Shown here piece by piece: positions 26,680 to 36,666 of a stretch of 64,000 nucleotides of DNA. The stretch lies in assembly GCA_025363655.1 (NCBI GenBank), contig JANYDK010000053.1, forward strand, positions 1 to 64,000, in the 5' to 3' direction. The notes below the pieces were generated by a model. That model was not told where the DNA came from and searched no databases. It saw only the letters and a program-made list of their open reading frames with translations. The translations under genes and the position numbers were made by a program. Within the stretch, counting starts at the first letter, position 1; the number at the start of each line of letters is the position of its first letter. The DNA is from Deltaproteobacteria bacterium (GTDB taxonomy: Bacteria > Myxococcota_A > Polyangia > Polyangiales > JADJMO01).

Positions 26680-27649
26680 GCCGGTCGCAGAGTCGACTCG
26701 CGTGACGACGCAGAGATGGCCGATTCATGCGGCAGGACTCCGCTACGAGATCGTGCGGCGGCACGCGCTGCGCGAGGGCGAAGAGCCACTCCACCTTTCG
26801 GAGGCTGCGTTCTGCGTCGAGCAGTGGTCGTGCGATCCGCGCCACATGCACGCGGTGGCGACGCTCGAAGCGGCGTGGCTCGGTCGACGCGTCGCGCAGC
26901 GCGGAGGCCGACGTCCGTTACTCGACGCGCTCTCGCAGGGCGCGCTGTACATCGTCCACCTGCCGGCGACGCCCGTCTCCATCGCCTCGCCGACGCGCGT
27001 CGCAGTCCTCGGACCGAGCGCGATCGTGACCTTCGACTTCGCGGTGCACGTCGTCGATTGCACCGAGGCCGATCTCTCGGGTATCGAGCTGCGATTCGAC
27101 GTCGATGGGAGAGCGTACAGCGCGACCACCAACGCTGGAGGCATCGGCGAGGTGAAGGGGCTCCCCGCGTCGCGCGGCAAGGTGGGCATCGCCGATCGCG
27201 AGGCCGTCCACCAGCACCTGCGCAAGCCTTGGTCGAAGCCGTTGGTGCCGAAGACGTACCCCGCCTCGCAAGTGCGTTCGATCGACGCGTTCACGGACGT
27301 CGCCCTCGACGCGACCCAGCCGATGCCGAAGATCGTGCTCGCGCCGCTCGATTTGGTGGTTCGAATGACGGTGCCGGGCACCGCAAAGCTCGCCAAGCTC
27401 GCGCATACCTTCGAGCTCGAGAGTGACGACGGCAAACTTCACCTGAAGGAGAAGGCTGCGAGCGCGGTGATCGATGGCGCAGCGCACGAGCTCTGGTTCA
27501 CCCATCTTCGGGAGAGCCGTGCCTACAAGCTGACCGTGGAGCGCGACGCGAAGAAGATCATGCTCTTCGACTACACGCCGTATTCGGCATTGGTCGGGCG
27601 CGCGGGCAGCGGGCTCCGCGGCAAGCTCCCGGCTTCTTACTATCCGTGA
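26678..27649 (+). CDS. Hypothetical protein, first gene of the metallopeptidase operon
   Basis: A 323-residue protein with no signal peptide. I took the ATG before PVAESTRVTTQ because upstream sequence of the frame is low quality. Residues about 1-105 are Arg/His-rich and partly helical. From about 110 the protein is beta-rich, with an Ig-like segment around LSGIELRFDVDGRAYSATT, and a second near HTFELESDDGKLHLKEKAAS. The stop overlaps the GTG of the next gene (GTGA), so the two are coupled. Similar Ig-like segments occur in the 39.5-44.2 kb operon proteins, which suggests a related secreted-effector context; inference only. Confidence 0.6.
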   Translation: MPVAESTRVTTQRWPIHAAGLRYEIVRRHALREGEEPLHLSEAAFCVEQWSCDPRHMHAVATLEAAWLGRRVAQRGGRRPLLDALSQGALYIVHLPATPVSIASPTRVAVLGPSAIVTFDFAVHVVDCTEADLSGIELRFDVDGRAYSATTNAGGIGEVKGLPASRGKVGIADREAVHQHLRKPWSKPLVPKTYPASQVRSIDAFTDVALDATQPMPKIVLAPLDLVVRMTVPGTAKLAKLAHTFELESDDGKLHLKEKAASAVIDGAAHELWFTHLRESRAYKLTVERDAKKIMLFDYTPYSALVGRAGSGLRGKLPASYYP

Positions 27650-30642
27650 GGCACGTCGTGACCAGCCCCTTCGATTTCGCCCTCGAGCTCTACGAGCCTA
27701 GTCAACGTGTCGGGTCGGCTCCGACGCCGCTCGCCTTCGCCCGCGTCGACGTCGCGCCCACCCTCTTCGTGCTCCACGCGCAGCTGTGGGATCCGCTGAA
27801 GAAGAAGCTTCGCTCACCGCCGAGTCACGCCTTCGTGCTCGGAGCCAAGGCGGCGCGCGCCGACATCCTCGGCGGTCCGAGCGACGCCGATGGCCTCGCC
27901 GTCGTGCCTTGGGGACCCGAGGCCGTCGCCCACCCAGAGCATGACTGGACGCTCTTCTTCGTTCCCTTTCCGGCGAGCGATCCTTCCAAATTTCTCGAGT
28001 GGAAAGAGCGCTTCGCCCACGACGGCGGCGCCTATTGGGATCTCGATGGCGACATCTGGGTGTTCGAGCACGAGCTCGCGCGCGTCGAGCGACGGCGGCT
28101 CGTGCGTGTCCCGATGTGGAGCAGCGCGATGAAGGCCTTGGCCGGCGGTTTCGACGTCGCGCCGAAAGATCGCAGCGACTTCGCGGCCCGAGGCGTCTTC
28201 TCGGGCGACGAGCTCGCGCCCTACGGCACGCGCGACAAGCCCTGGGAGTTGCAGCTCGATTTCAAGTGGTACCACGCGTTCGTCCGACACGCGTATTACG
28301 ACTCGGGCGCCAAGGTCGAGCGCGACGGAGCGCCGGGCCTGGTCGTGCGCGCGCTCGATGCCCATGGTGCGCTCCTCGGCGCCGGCACCGCGCTCGATGG
28401 TCACGACGGCGTCGCCTACGTGCTGCAGTCGCGCACTGCTGCGCAATCGACCGACGTCCACTACACGTTCGCGACCGACGAAGCTGGTGTGACGCCGACG
28501 GCGATCTACGTCGATCTCTCGAAAAAACCAGTCGATGCCGGTGTGGCGCCGAAGAAAGACGAGCGCCTCGTCGCCGTCGAGGTCTCGGCCATCGACGCAG
28601 CTCCGAAGGCGCGACGCGCACGTCGAATGCTCCCGCGCGTTTGGCACTCGCTGGGGATGCACGCTCGCCTCGGCGGAGCGCGCCATGCGTGGTCGGGCGC
28701 GATCGACGGGAAGGCGCCGGTGACGAGCGCGAAGGATCCACTCGTCTTCGATCTCGACGACACGGTGCTCGCGGCGGTCAGCGGCGATCACCTGAAGCTC
28801 GCTCCGCTCCCGGCGGCGGCGCGGCTGACGTTTCTCGATCACGTGCTCGCGGTGAAGGACGTCGACGCAGCGGAGCCCTACTACTCGACGTCGCCGACGA
28901 AGCGCGCCGATCTCTTGCTCGCCGAAGAGGGGATCATCGCCAATGGCAAAGAGCTTTCGGACCAGACGTTGGTCGTTCATCACGAGGGCAACTTCCATCT
29001 CTTGCGCGAAGAGCACCTCACCGGAACGCCGGGAAAAGACCTTTACGTGGGGGCTCGCGCGGCCGTCAGTGGGCGAATGCCGCACACGATCTTCAGCGCC
29101 GGAGCGACCGACCTCGGCGACCGCCTTGGACGCTACGAGCTGATTTTCGTGCCCGACGCGATCGCCCGTCGACACGATGGCAAGGACGTCGAGTATTGCC
29201 ATCTCATCGTCCATCTCGGCATGGACATGCAAGTCTCCACGCTCGGCCCCATCGACGCGAGCGGCGTCGAGTACAGGCCGACGGCAGGCGACCTCGCCGA
29301 TCTCAAGGTCCAAGTCGGCGAGGTGATGCGCCTGTGGGATCAGAAGCACGCTGCGCATCCCGGCTCGCCCTACACGAAAGACGTTTGGATCGTCCCCGAC
29401 GGCGGAGTCCACACCGGCGATCGCGTGGTGCGCCTTCGTCACTTCTTCGCGCTGCGCACCGACGGCACCGCGATGCTCACGCTCTACGCGGGTCAGGGCC
29501 CCGATCGAACGAACTTTTCCAATAGGGCCTACGCTACTTCGAATTCCGTCTACATTCCCAACCCTTATGGGTCGCAGGTCGGAGACATCGCGCCCAAGGA
29601 CGACGAGCAGAAGGACCTCGACGGGGTCGGTTCGAAGAACCACGTGCTCGCCCACGAGCTCGGTCACAAGATGGGCTTGCCTGACGAATACGTGTCCAAC
29701 TTCCCCGGAGTGTCGCTCACGCGATACAGCACGGGCACGACGCCGCATCTCCCGTCTTTCAGCGAGGATGATCGCCCGTTCTGCAGTGACGGCAACGCGA
29801 TGATGACCTGGGACCGCCTCCCGCGGCTCCGCTATTTCTGGCACCACGTCCATCACCTCGAGCAGGATGCCGCCATCCAGCGCGCCCTCGCGCCACGCCA
29901 CGGCGTGCGCTGGGTGGCCACCGAATCGTCGTACGTCACGCCCCTCGTCTACAAGCTCGCCGACGGCAATCAGAATTCACCGTGGTCCGAGGCGACTGCG
30001 CGGGGAACGCACGGCATGGCGCCGCTCAGCTCGTACCGCCTCGGCGACGACGAGGGCATGCGCGAGGGCATTTTCGGGGCGAACCTGAGGACCAATCTCG
30101 ATGGACTGGTGATCGTCCGCCCCAACATCTGGTTCACGTTCGGCTCTCAAGCGGCGGTCGCCGGCGGCACCGATACGACTGATTTCGCCGACGACGACGC
30201 GCGCTGGGAGGCCATGATCCGGCTCCAGGCCGCCTGCTCCGACCGATGGAAGTCGCTGATTCGCTGGCACGTGCAGCTGCCGCCGGGATCGCGCATGGAG
30301 CGGATTGGCTTGCTGTTCCAACCGCACTTCGCCTTTGCCGGTGCGACCGAGCCGGCGAATACGAATCTCCATGTCGAGGTCGTGCAGGACTCCGCGACGC
30401 CCTTCCATACTGATCTTCGCTATTTGATGCAGCGGTCGGGCACGACGCCGAGCATGCGCGTCGGCGCGAGCGACGTCGGGCTCGCGATCCTGCGCGTCGC
30501 GCTGGGAGTCACAGCGATGCACACCGTAGGAACGAAGCTCGTCGTCGACAATTCGCCGCTCGGATTCCTCGAACTCGCAGACCTCGGAACCACGGTCGCT
30601 TCGCTGTTCGGGGCCGCCAAGGGATTGACGCTTCCGTTTTAG
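27646..30642 (+). CDS. Large zincin-type metallopeptidase
   Basis: A 998-residue protein. GTG at 27646 overlaps the upstream stop; GTG at 27658 is an alternative. The zinc site is HELGHKMGLPDEY (His670, Glu671, His674, and Asp680 or Glu681 as possible third ligand), an HExxHxxGxxD-type site. The 660 residues before it contain several beta-rich domains (for example DAHGALLGAGTALDGHDGVA). The 320 after it include RYFWHHVHHLEQD and a long beta domain. There is no Sec signal, so export would need another route such as a T6SS tip. It is too long for a simple protease. It converges with the histidine kinase, with 10 bases between the stops. Confidence 0.7.
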   Translation: MRHVVTSPFDFALELYEPSQRVGSAPTPLAFARVDVAPTLFVLHAQLWDPLKKKLRSPPSHAFVLGAKAARADILGGPSDADGLAVVPWGPEAVAHPEHDWTLFFVPFPASDPSKFLEWKERFAHDGGAYWDLDGDIWVFEHELARVERRRLVRVPMWSSAMKALAGGFDVAPKDRSDFAARGVFSGDELAPYGTRDKPWELQLDFKWYHAFVRHAYYDSGAKVERDGAPGLVVRALDAHGALLGAGTALDGHDGVAYVLQSRTAAQSTDVHYTFATDEAGVTPTAIYVDLSKKPVDAGVAPKKDERLVAVEVSAIDAAPKARRARRMLPRVWHSLGMHARLGGARHAWSGAIDGKAPVTSAKDPLVFDLDDTVLAAVSGDHLKLAPLPAAARLTFLDHVLAVKDVDAAEPYYSTSPTKRADLLLAEEGIIANGKELSDQTLVVHHEGNFHLLREEHLTGTPGKDLYVGARAAVSGRMPHTIFSAGATDLGDRLGRYELIFVPDAIARRHDGKDVEYCHLIVHLGMDMQVSTLGPIDASGVEYRPTAGDLADLKVQVGEVMRLWDQKHAAHPGSPYTKDVWIVPDGGVHTGDRVVRLRHFFALRTDGTAMLTLYAGQGPDRTNFSNRAYATSNSVYIPNPYGSQVGDIAPKDDEQKDLDGVGSKNHVLAHELGHKMGLPDEYVSNFPGVSLTRYSTGTTPHLPSFSEDDRPFCSDGNAMMTWDRLPRLRYFWHHVHHLEQDAAIQRALAPRHGVRWVATESSYVTPLVYKLADGNQNSPWSEATARGTHGMAPLSSYRLGDDEGMREGIFGANLRTNLDGLVIVRPNIWFTFGSQAAVAGGTDTTDFADDDARWEAMIRLQAACSDRWKSLIRWHVQLPPGSRMERIGLLFQPHFAFAGATEPANTNLHVEVVQDSATPFHTDLRYLMQRSGTTPSMRVGASDVGLAILRVALGVTAMHTVGTKLVVDNSPLGFLELADLGTTVASLFGAAKGLTLPF

Positions 30643-30652
30643 GCGCGCTCGG

Positions 30653-33520
30653 TCAGGCCCTCGTGCGGGCGGTGTGAGCGCGCAGCTGCCGGTGCAACGC
30701 GCGGCCGAGCGCTTCGACGGTGTCGGGTTTGACCACCAACGCGCGCAGTCCCAGCGCGTGGGCGGCGCGGATGTCTTCTTGGCGGAAAGAGCCCGAGGTG
30801 ACGACGACGGGAATGCTCGGACGGGTCCGCCGGACCTCGCGAACGACTTCGAAGCCGCTCATCGTGTGCATCGTCACGTCGGTCACCACGGCTTGATATT
30901 CGTCCGGTTGGGCCTGGAACGCTCGCACCGCTGCGACCGGATCGGTGAAGCCGGTGACGCGATAGCCGAGGCGCTTGAGGACGCGCGCGGTGAGTTGCAC
31001 CAGCGCCTCCTCGTCGTCGACGTGGAGGACGTGCTCGCCGTGGACCGTCGTCAGCAGTCCGACGTCTTCCGATTCGATCGCCGGAGCCGTCGCATCTAGA
31101 TCTGCGTCGAGCATTTCGCGCGTCTTGGCGAGGAGCGCGTCGGGAGTTATCGGCTTGGGGAGGAAGCCGCGCCCCGGCTCGAGCGGCCCGCTCTCTGCGA
31201 AGGTCTCTTCCGAATAGCCCGAGGTGAAGAGGACGCGCGTCTCCGGCCTCGATTTGACGAGGCGGTCGGCGAGCTCGCGACCGCCGAGGCGCGGCATCAC
31301 CACGTCGGTGAGAAGGAGGTGGATCTTCGAGGCGAATTGCTCGCTCACGAGCAGCGCTTCGCCCGCGTTTTGCGCCTCGAGCACGTCGTAGCCTGCCCGC
31401 CGCAAGGTCGAGCGGATGCTCGCGCGCACTGCCTCGGAGTCCTCGACGACGAGGATGGTCTCGGTCCCGCGAAGGGTGATCGGTCGCGGGCTGGTCCCGA
31501 CTTCCATCACGCCCGACTCGTCCTTGCGCGGCAACAAAATCACGAACGTCGTTCCGACACCCACCTTGCTCTCCACCGAGACGTGGCCGCCGCTCTGGCT
31601 GACGACGCCATGCACCGTCGCGAGGCCGAGGCCAGTGCCGCTGCCGACGTCCTTGGTGGTGTAGAACGGCTCGAAGATTCGTGCGCACGTCGCCGCGTCC
31701 ATGCCCTGTCCGGTGTCGCTGATCGCGAGTCGGACGACGGGTCCGGGCTCGATGCCCAGCTGCCGCGCCTCTGCGCCCTCGAGCGTCACGTTGGAGAGCT
31801 CGATCGTCACGCTCCCGCGGCCCTGCATCGCGTCGCGCGCATTGACGACGAGGTTCATGAGGACCTGCTCGAGCTGTCCCAGGTCCACGAGCACGCGTCC
31901 GAGCCCTTCGTCGGCGACGACCGAGAGCTGCACGTCCTCACCGAGGACGCGGCGGAGCATCTTGTCGATTCCGGCGATCACCACCTTCAAATCGAGCAGG
32001 CGCGGCTTGATGACTTGTTGCCGACTGAACGTCAGGAGCTGACGCGTCAGATCGGCGGCGCGCGATCCGGCGGCGTGAATCTGCTCCACGTCGGCGCGCG
32101 TCTGATGGCCCTCCGGGAGGTCGTCGATCACCAGCGCGGCGTAGCTGAGGATGACGGAGAGGAAGTTGTTGAAGTCGTGCGCCACGCCGGCGGCGAGCTG
32201 GCCGATGGCTTCCATTTTCTGGGCCTGCCGGAGGTGATCCTCGAGCCGACGTCGCTCGCTCACGTCCTGGAGCGCGCCATGGACCCGCGTGATTTCACCG
32301 GCCAAATTACGCTCGGCGCGCCCGATGGCCCGCACCCACACGCGTCGGCCGATCGCGGTGGTGAGCTCGACCTCGAGATCGTACGGAGTGCCGTCGCGAA
32401 TGCAGGCCGCCTTGGCAGCGGCGATCGCGGGGCGTGCCTCGGGCACGAAGAAGGCAAGGGCTTGCTCGGAGGTCGGGGACGTCCCCTTCGGCACTTCGTG
32501 AATGGCGCACACCTCGTCCGACCAGCTGACACGATGGCTCGTGAGGTCGAGGCTCCAGCCGCCGAGGCGCGCGGTTTGTCCGGCGATGCGGATCAGCGCC
32601 TCGTTCTGTCCGAGCTTCGCCTCGGCCGCGCGCTGTTCGATCTTTGCCCAGGTTCGTGCGGCGGTCTCCTGGACGAGCATCACCTCGTGCTCGGTCCATT
32701 GCCTTGGGGTCGACTGCTGGACGTTGAGCAAGGAGCGGAGCGTGCCCTCCTTGAAATAGGAGCAGACGATCATCGCGCGGGTCTCGCGCGCGACGTTGAG
32801 GGCCGCTGCCGCCGGCGGGAACTCGGCCTCGATGTCGCCGATGACGACGGGGCCCTCGGCCTTGCGCAGAGCCCTGACGCCGAAGCCGGTGAGGTTGAAC
32901 GTGCCACGCATCGTCGCGACGCCGTCGACGTAGTCGAAGGGAACCGTGCAGCGCACTCCGTCGGCTCCGACGTGGGCGAAGGCGCAGCGCGACGCCTGGA
33001 GTTGACTACCGAGCATCCGCACGACGATTCGCAGGAACTCGTCGACGTCGGCGACCTCGCGCGTGGCGTCGGCGAGACCTTGGAGGAACGTGAGGCGTGC
33101 TTCCCGTTCGCGGAGACGTTGCTCGGCGCGGAGACGACCGAGGCTCGCTCCCAGCATTTCGCCGAACGAACGGATGAGCTCGACCTCCTCGGCGAGGAAG
33201 GGCTCGCTCGAGCTCGGTGGCGGTTCGCGATACGCGACCTCTACCAATCCGCGCTCGGCGCCGGCCCCGAAGGACGCTTGCTGCATCCACGGTGTCTCGC
33301 GAAACCCCGGCGTCTGCACCGCGAGCTCCTCCCAGCGGATGCGCGCCTCGCAAAGCTCGGGAAACTGCCACGCCGGCGGGATGAGGACGCTCAGTGCCGT
33401 GAGGAGCTCTTCGTTCGGTGAGCACGCTTCTCCGAGGAGCCTCGATGCCCGATGCAGGAGCGTCAGCTCCTTCACGCGTTCCCCTAGCGCCCACACGAGC
33501 CGGTCCCGCTCCGACGACAT
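30653..33520 (-). CDS. Hybrid sensor histidine kinase with two receiver domains
   Basis: A 955-residue soluble kinase; the ATG start is preferred over an upstream TTG at 33553. Domain order: two GAF-like sensor regions (about 20-300), a PAS-like domain (about 310-420, LGGWSLDLTSHRVSWSDE), a dimerisation/phosphoacceptor domain with GVAHDFNNFLSVI (H-box), an ATPase domain with VVNARDAM (N-box), DTGQGMD and GTGLGLATVHG, then two receivers with phosphoacceptor aspartates in LLLTDVVMP and AVVTDVTM. The N-terminal GAF domains probably sense a cytoplasmic ligand. No separate response regulator is adjacent. It is 91 bases downstream of the phosphoesterase gene on the same strand. Confidence 0.9.
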   Translation of the reverse strand: MSSERDRLVWALGERVKELTLLHRASRLLGEACSPNEELLTALSVLIPPAWQFPELCEARIRWEELAVQTPGFRETPWMQQASFGAGAERGLVEVAYREPPPSSSEPFLAEEVELIRSFGEMLGASLGRLRAEQRLREREARLTFLQGLADATREVADVDEFLRIVVRMLGSQLQASRCAFAHVGADGVRCTVPFDYVDGVATMRGTFNLTGFGVRALRKAEGPVVIGDIEAEFPPAAAALNVARETRAMIVCSYFKEGTLRSLLNVQQSTPRQWTEHEVMLVQETAARTWAKIEQRAAEAKLGQNEALIRIAGQTARLGGWSLDLTSHRVSWSDEVCAIHEVPKGTSPTSEQALAFFVPEARPAIAAAKAACIRDGTPYDLEVELTTAIGRRVWVRAIGRAERNLAGEITRVHGALQDVSERRRLEDHLRQAQKMEAIGQLAAGVAHDFNNFLSVILSYAALVIDDLPEGHQTRADVEQIHAAGSRAADLTRQLLTFSRQQVIKPRLLDLKVVIAGIDKMLRRVLGEDVQLSVVADEGLGRVLVDLGQLEQVLMNLVVNARDAMQGRGSVTIELSNVTLEGAEARQLGIEPGPVVRLAISDTGQGMDAATCARIFEPFYTTKDVGSGTGLGLATVHGVVSQSGGHVSVESKVGVGTTFVILLPRKDESGVMEVGTSPRPITLRGTETILVVEDSEAVRASIRSTLRRAGYDVLEAQNAGEALLVSEQFASKIHLLLTDVVMPRLGGRELADRLVKSRPETRVLFTSGYSEETFAESGPLEPGRGFLPKPITPDALLAKTREMLDADLDATAPAIESEDVGLLTTVHGEHVLHVDDEEALVQLTARVLKRLGYRVTGFTDPVAAVRAFQAQPDEYQAVVTDVTMHTMSGFEVVREVRRTRPSIPVVVTSGSFRQEDIRAAHALGLRALVVKPDTVEALGRALHRQLRAHTARTRA

Positions 33521-33611
33521 CTCGCTCGCTCGCTCTCTTCCTACTTTCGCCAAAGCTACCGGAGTGAAGAATTCTTGGAAAGTCGCGGGGCCGCTTCGCT
33601 TCGACGGGGCC

Positions 33612-35009
33612 TCACAAGCAGGTTCGCGTCTTCAGCACCAGCGGTGGATTCGGCGTCTGGGTGAAATCGAACGCACCCATCAAATCGTTGGCGGCTCCAT
33701 CTTGCGCCGCCGGGTCGATCGACGAGAGCGTCTTGTCGATGCCGAACACCTTCTCGATGAAGCGGGGAATCGACGCCTGCTCGGCCACTTCCTTGAAGAC
33801 GTAATGCGGCTTCGCGTACGGCGAAATGATGAGCAGCGGGAGACGGAAGCCGAGCCCGTAAGGCTTTTTGTCGTCACAGCCGTATTGGCGCGGCGGGGGC
33901 ACGTGATCGACCCAGCCGCCGAAGTCGTCCATCGTGAAGATGACGGCGGTGTCCTTCCAGTACTCGCTCGCCATCAGCTGATTGAGATAGCCGACCGTCC
34001 AGTTTTCGCCGGCGCAGATGCCGCCGACGTTGGGGTGCTCGTCGGCGAGATCTTGATCGACGAGCCACGTCACCGCCGGCAGCTCGTGTGCGCTCAGGTC
34101 TTTGCTGAATTGGGAGACGTTGACGATGTGCGCCCACTGCTTCGGGTCGTTGCGAATGCCGTCGACGGCGTTGAACATCGACCACACCTCGGGCAGCACG
34201 TAGAAGCTCGTGCCGTAGAACTTCCAGTCGACGCCGCTCGGGAGGATGTCGGGAATCGACGGGATTTTGAAGCAGGGAAAGACGCTCTTGGTGGTGCAGG
34301 TGCCGTGGTCGAGGATGTCGACCGTGGTGCCCGCCTTCTGATCACAACCCCAATACGGGTGCGTGATGTCGGTGCCAGGATTGCCGAGCGCCCAACCCGC
34401 CTGCGCCGCGAGCACGAACGTGTGTCCGGGAAAGCTCGGACCGAGCACGTTGGCGAAGAAATGATCGCCGAGCGTGAAGGCCTTGGCATATGCCCAATAG
34501 TTGGGAATGTCGGCTTCACCGTATTGCGCCCAGGCCAGGTGATCGCCGCCCTTGTCCGAACCGGAGACGTCTTCCCAACCGTTCATCGCTCCGCCGTTCC
34601 AATCGGTGAGCGCGCAGTCGTGCCCGTGGCAGAGATCACGCGAGGTGCGATCGGGCGCGTGCGGGCAGGGGAAGGTGGTGCCGTCCTTGAGCTTGCACGT
34701 CGTCGTGCCTTCGGCGCCGGGGAACGAGCCGAAGTAGTTGTCGAAGGTGTGGTTCTCTTTGATGACGATGATGACGTGACGGAGGGGCGTCGGGTAACCG
34801 CTGTCGCCCGGCGGAACATCGCTCGCATCGGCGTCACTGCCAACGTCGGCAGTGCCATCGCTCGGCGTCGTCGTGTCGGGCGCGATCGTGCTGTCGATCG
34901 CGCTGTCGCTTCCTGCGTCGATGCCGCTCGAATCGTGCACGCCCGTCCCGCCACATCCGAGCGCGATCGTGACGACGAGGGCCACTGCTCCGAGCCGGCG
35001 TGTGCGCAT
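33612..35009 (-). CDS. Phosphoesterase/phospholipase C-like lipoprotein
   Basis: A 465-residue protein. The start MRTRRLGAVALVVTIALGC gives a lipoprotein signal; the open frame extends far upstream without support. An Asp/Thr/Ser linker leads to the phosphoesterase domain: IIVIKENHTFDNYFGSFPGA (metal site and nucleophile Thr in ENHTFDN), FTMDDFGGWVDHVPPP and PLLIISPYAKPH are the family's conserved blocks. Members hydrolyse phosphomonoesters or phospholipids outside the cytoplasm. Length is normal. A relic of another member lies at 15312-15374. Confidence 0.85.
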   Translation of the reverse strand: MRTRRLGAVALVVTIALGCGGTGVHDSSGIDAGSDSAIDSTIAPDTTTPSDGTADVGSDADASDVPPGDSGYPTPLRHVIIVIKENHTFDNYFGSFPGAEGTTTCKLKDGTTFPCPHAPDRTSRDLCHGHDCALTDWNGGAMNGWEDVSGSDKGGDHLAWAQYGEADIPNYWAYAKAFTLGDHFFANVLGPSFPGHTFVLAAQAGWALGNPGTDITHPYWGCDQKAGTTVDILDHGTCTTKSVFPCFKIPSIPDILPSGVDWKFYGTSFYVLPEVWSMFNAVDGIRNDPKQWAHIVNVSQFSKDLSAHELPAVTWLVDQDLADEHPNVGGICAGENWTVGYLNQLMASEYWKDTAVIFTMDDFGGWVDHVPPPRQYGCDDKKPYGLGFRLPLLIISPYAKPHYVFKEVAEQASIPRFIEKVFGIDKTLSSIDPAAQDGAANDLMGAFDFTQTPNPPLVLKTRTCL

Positions 35010-35240
35010 GCGCGGAAAGATACACGTCGAGATCACTTCGAGCTCACTCTCCGGTCCGGACGAATCGCTTCCGACGTCGCGGACGAAATGATCCATGCTC
35101 GCCAGCGCGAATGACGTGATGTTTGCCGGCTCGGTGGCCCCACGGCTTCCGACGCTCGTGTGTCGCCCGCCAATGTCGCAGACCAACGACAGGCGCCATC
35201 GTGGTGGCCGCAACGCGTGGCAGCCGCAACGCTCACGACG

Positions 35241-36149
35241 ATGAGAGCACGGCTCGCTTCGTGGTTGGCACTCGCGCTCGTCTCCCTCGCATGCGGCAAG
35301 GTGCAGGAAGACGGCGCGGTGTCCGACGAGGTCGCGGCTTCGTGTCACGAGCTCGCCGTCGAGCAATGCGCGACCTGGGTGGCGTGCATCCCGGGCGCTT
35401 CTTCCAGCCATTGGGTCGACCTCGATGGCTGCGTCAGTCAGCAAGATGCGATCTGTCGCCGCACGACGTCGCTCTCCGGCGTCGTTCGTTGGCCCGAGAC
35501 CGTCGCGTGCATGGTTGCGCGCGATCGTGGTGCGCCGGACTGTCCGCGATTTCAGGAGACGGAACTCCTACCCGGCAGCTGTGGCTCGCCGGGTACGTTC
35601 GCCGCCGGCGCCCATTGTGCGGACAGCGCGCAGTGCGCCTCGGGCGTCTGTGCGTATCCAGACCATACGTGCCAGGTCTGTTTCGAGCGCGTCGCGACGG
35701 GTGAGGAGTGCGGCGGCACTCGCCTGTGTGAGCGAGGTGATTTCTGCGATCGGACCGGCGCGCGCCCCGTCTGCAAGCCAATCACTCCAGGCTCGTGCGA
35801 CGTGTGCTACGGCCGTTGCGTCGGAGGTCGTTGCGAGCCGGCGCTGGCGTTCGGCGAGAAATGTTCTTCGAGCGCCGACTGCACTCAGGAGGGCACCTGT
35901 GATTCCAGTACCCACGTGTGCACGTTGATTCCCCTCTCCGACGTCGACGGCCCTTGCAGCGACGCGCCCGAGCTCGGCAAGTCGAAGTACCGGGTCTGCC
36001 GCGCCGGGCTCTTTTGCGCCGCCGGGGGGCTTTGTCGCCCGGGCGGGGGACTGGGCGAGACGTGCTTTGGCCACCCATGTCAGGCGGTTCTCCAGTGCAA
36101 TCTCGCGACGTTCATTTGCGAAGAGCGCAATTGGCCGGGGTGCAGGTAG
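35241..36149 (+). CDS. Cysteine-rich lipoprotein
   Basis: A 302-residue lipoprotein (MRARLASWLALALVSLAC). It has about 30 cysteines, many in pairs of a short disulfide-knot pattern such as CADSAQCASGVCAYPDHTC, CGGTRLCERGDFC and CSSSADCTQEGTC. These are Dickkopf/EGF-like modules common in myxobacterial surface proteins. It was probably built by module duplication. Function unknown; adhesion or matrix contact is plausible. It is divergent from the phosphoesterase gene across a 231-base gap. Confidence 0.75.
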   Translation: MRARLASWLALALVSLACGKVQEDGAVSDEVAASCHELAVEQCATWVACIPGASSSHWVDLDGCVSQQDAICRRTTSLSGVVRWPETVACMVARDRGAPDCPRFQETELLPGSCGSPGTFAAGAHCADSAQCASGVCAYPDHTCQVCFERVATGEECGGTRLCERGDFCDRTGARPVCKPITPGSCDVCYGRCVGGRCEPALAFGEKCSSSADCTQEGTCDSSTHVCTLIPLSDVDGPCSDAPELGKSKYRVCRAGLFCAAGGLCRPGGGLGETCFGHPCQAVLQCNLATFICEERNWPGCR

Positions 36150-36206
36150 CTCGGCTCGGCTCCACGCGTCTGCCAGGGTTGGCCTGGCCTTCGCAAATGC
36201 CGGCAC

Positions 36207-36638
36207 ATGACTTCTTCCTTTCGTCGCAAAGCCCACACGCCGCCGAGACCATCGGCCACGGACCGTGTGCTGCCGTCTTCGGCCTCGTCGAAGAGCGGGT
36301 TCGCGCTCCTCGCAGAGGCGCTTCGCCCGCAATTGCGTGCGTTGCGGCTCTCGACGGTGCTGACGGTCGCGCCGCTCGGAGCGTTCCTCGGAACCGTGGT
36401 GGCGTGCGGGGCAGCGGCTCCCGTCCAGCCGACGGAACAAGAAGGAAACGACGCCGGCGCCGGAGGCTTGGCGCCGAGCGTTCCGACGGTGGCTCCCTCA
36501 TCCGCTTCCTCGGCTGCTCCCGATGCCGGTTCCGATGGCAGTCCCGATGCCGCGCCGGCCGAATCGGACGCCGATGTCGGGGCAGGGGCCACTGGTGATG
36601 CTGACACCGGCGCCACACCCAACGGCGAGCCACGCTGA
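36207..36638 (+). CDS. Small lipoprotein, low-complexity
   Basis: A 143-residue frame with a hydrophobic segment (LTVAPLGAFLGTVVAC, lipobox VVAC) preceded by an unusually long 47-residue leader. After the cysteine the rest is a disordered Ala/Ser/Asp/Gly/Pro tail with no folded domain. The real start may lie downstream of the one given. An antisense frame of similar length is less convincing. Confidence 0.5.
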   Translation: MTSSFRRKAHTPPRPSATDRVLPSSASSKSGFALLAEALRPQLRALRLSTVLTVAPLGAFLGTVVACGAAAPVQPTEQEGNDAGAGGLAPSVPTVAPSSASSAAPDAGSDGSPDAAPAESDADVGAGATGDADTGATPNGEPR

Positions 36639-36666
36639 TCGCTTCACGGCTTCCGTGACACGATCG

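Noticed and set aside
27814-29901. A 695-codon minus-strand frame opposite the metallopeptidase
   Set aside because: It is antisense to a gene with a clear zinc site and normal codon use; composition is shadow-like.
31319-33421. A 700-codon open frame on the plus strand opposite the histidine kinase
   Set aside because: It is antisense to a kinase with every expected motif. Its protein is Arg/Glu/Ala-rich without a domain, the usual shadow in GC-rich DNA.
36080-36622. A 180-codon minus-strand frame opposite the small lipoprotein
   Set aside because: It overlaps the end of the Cys-rich lipoprotein and has no signal or motif. The plus-strand frame has a lipobox, although neither is certain.
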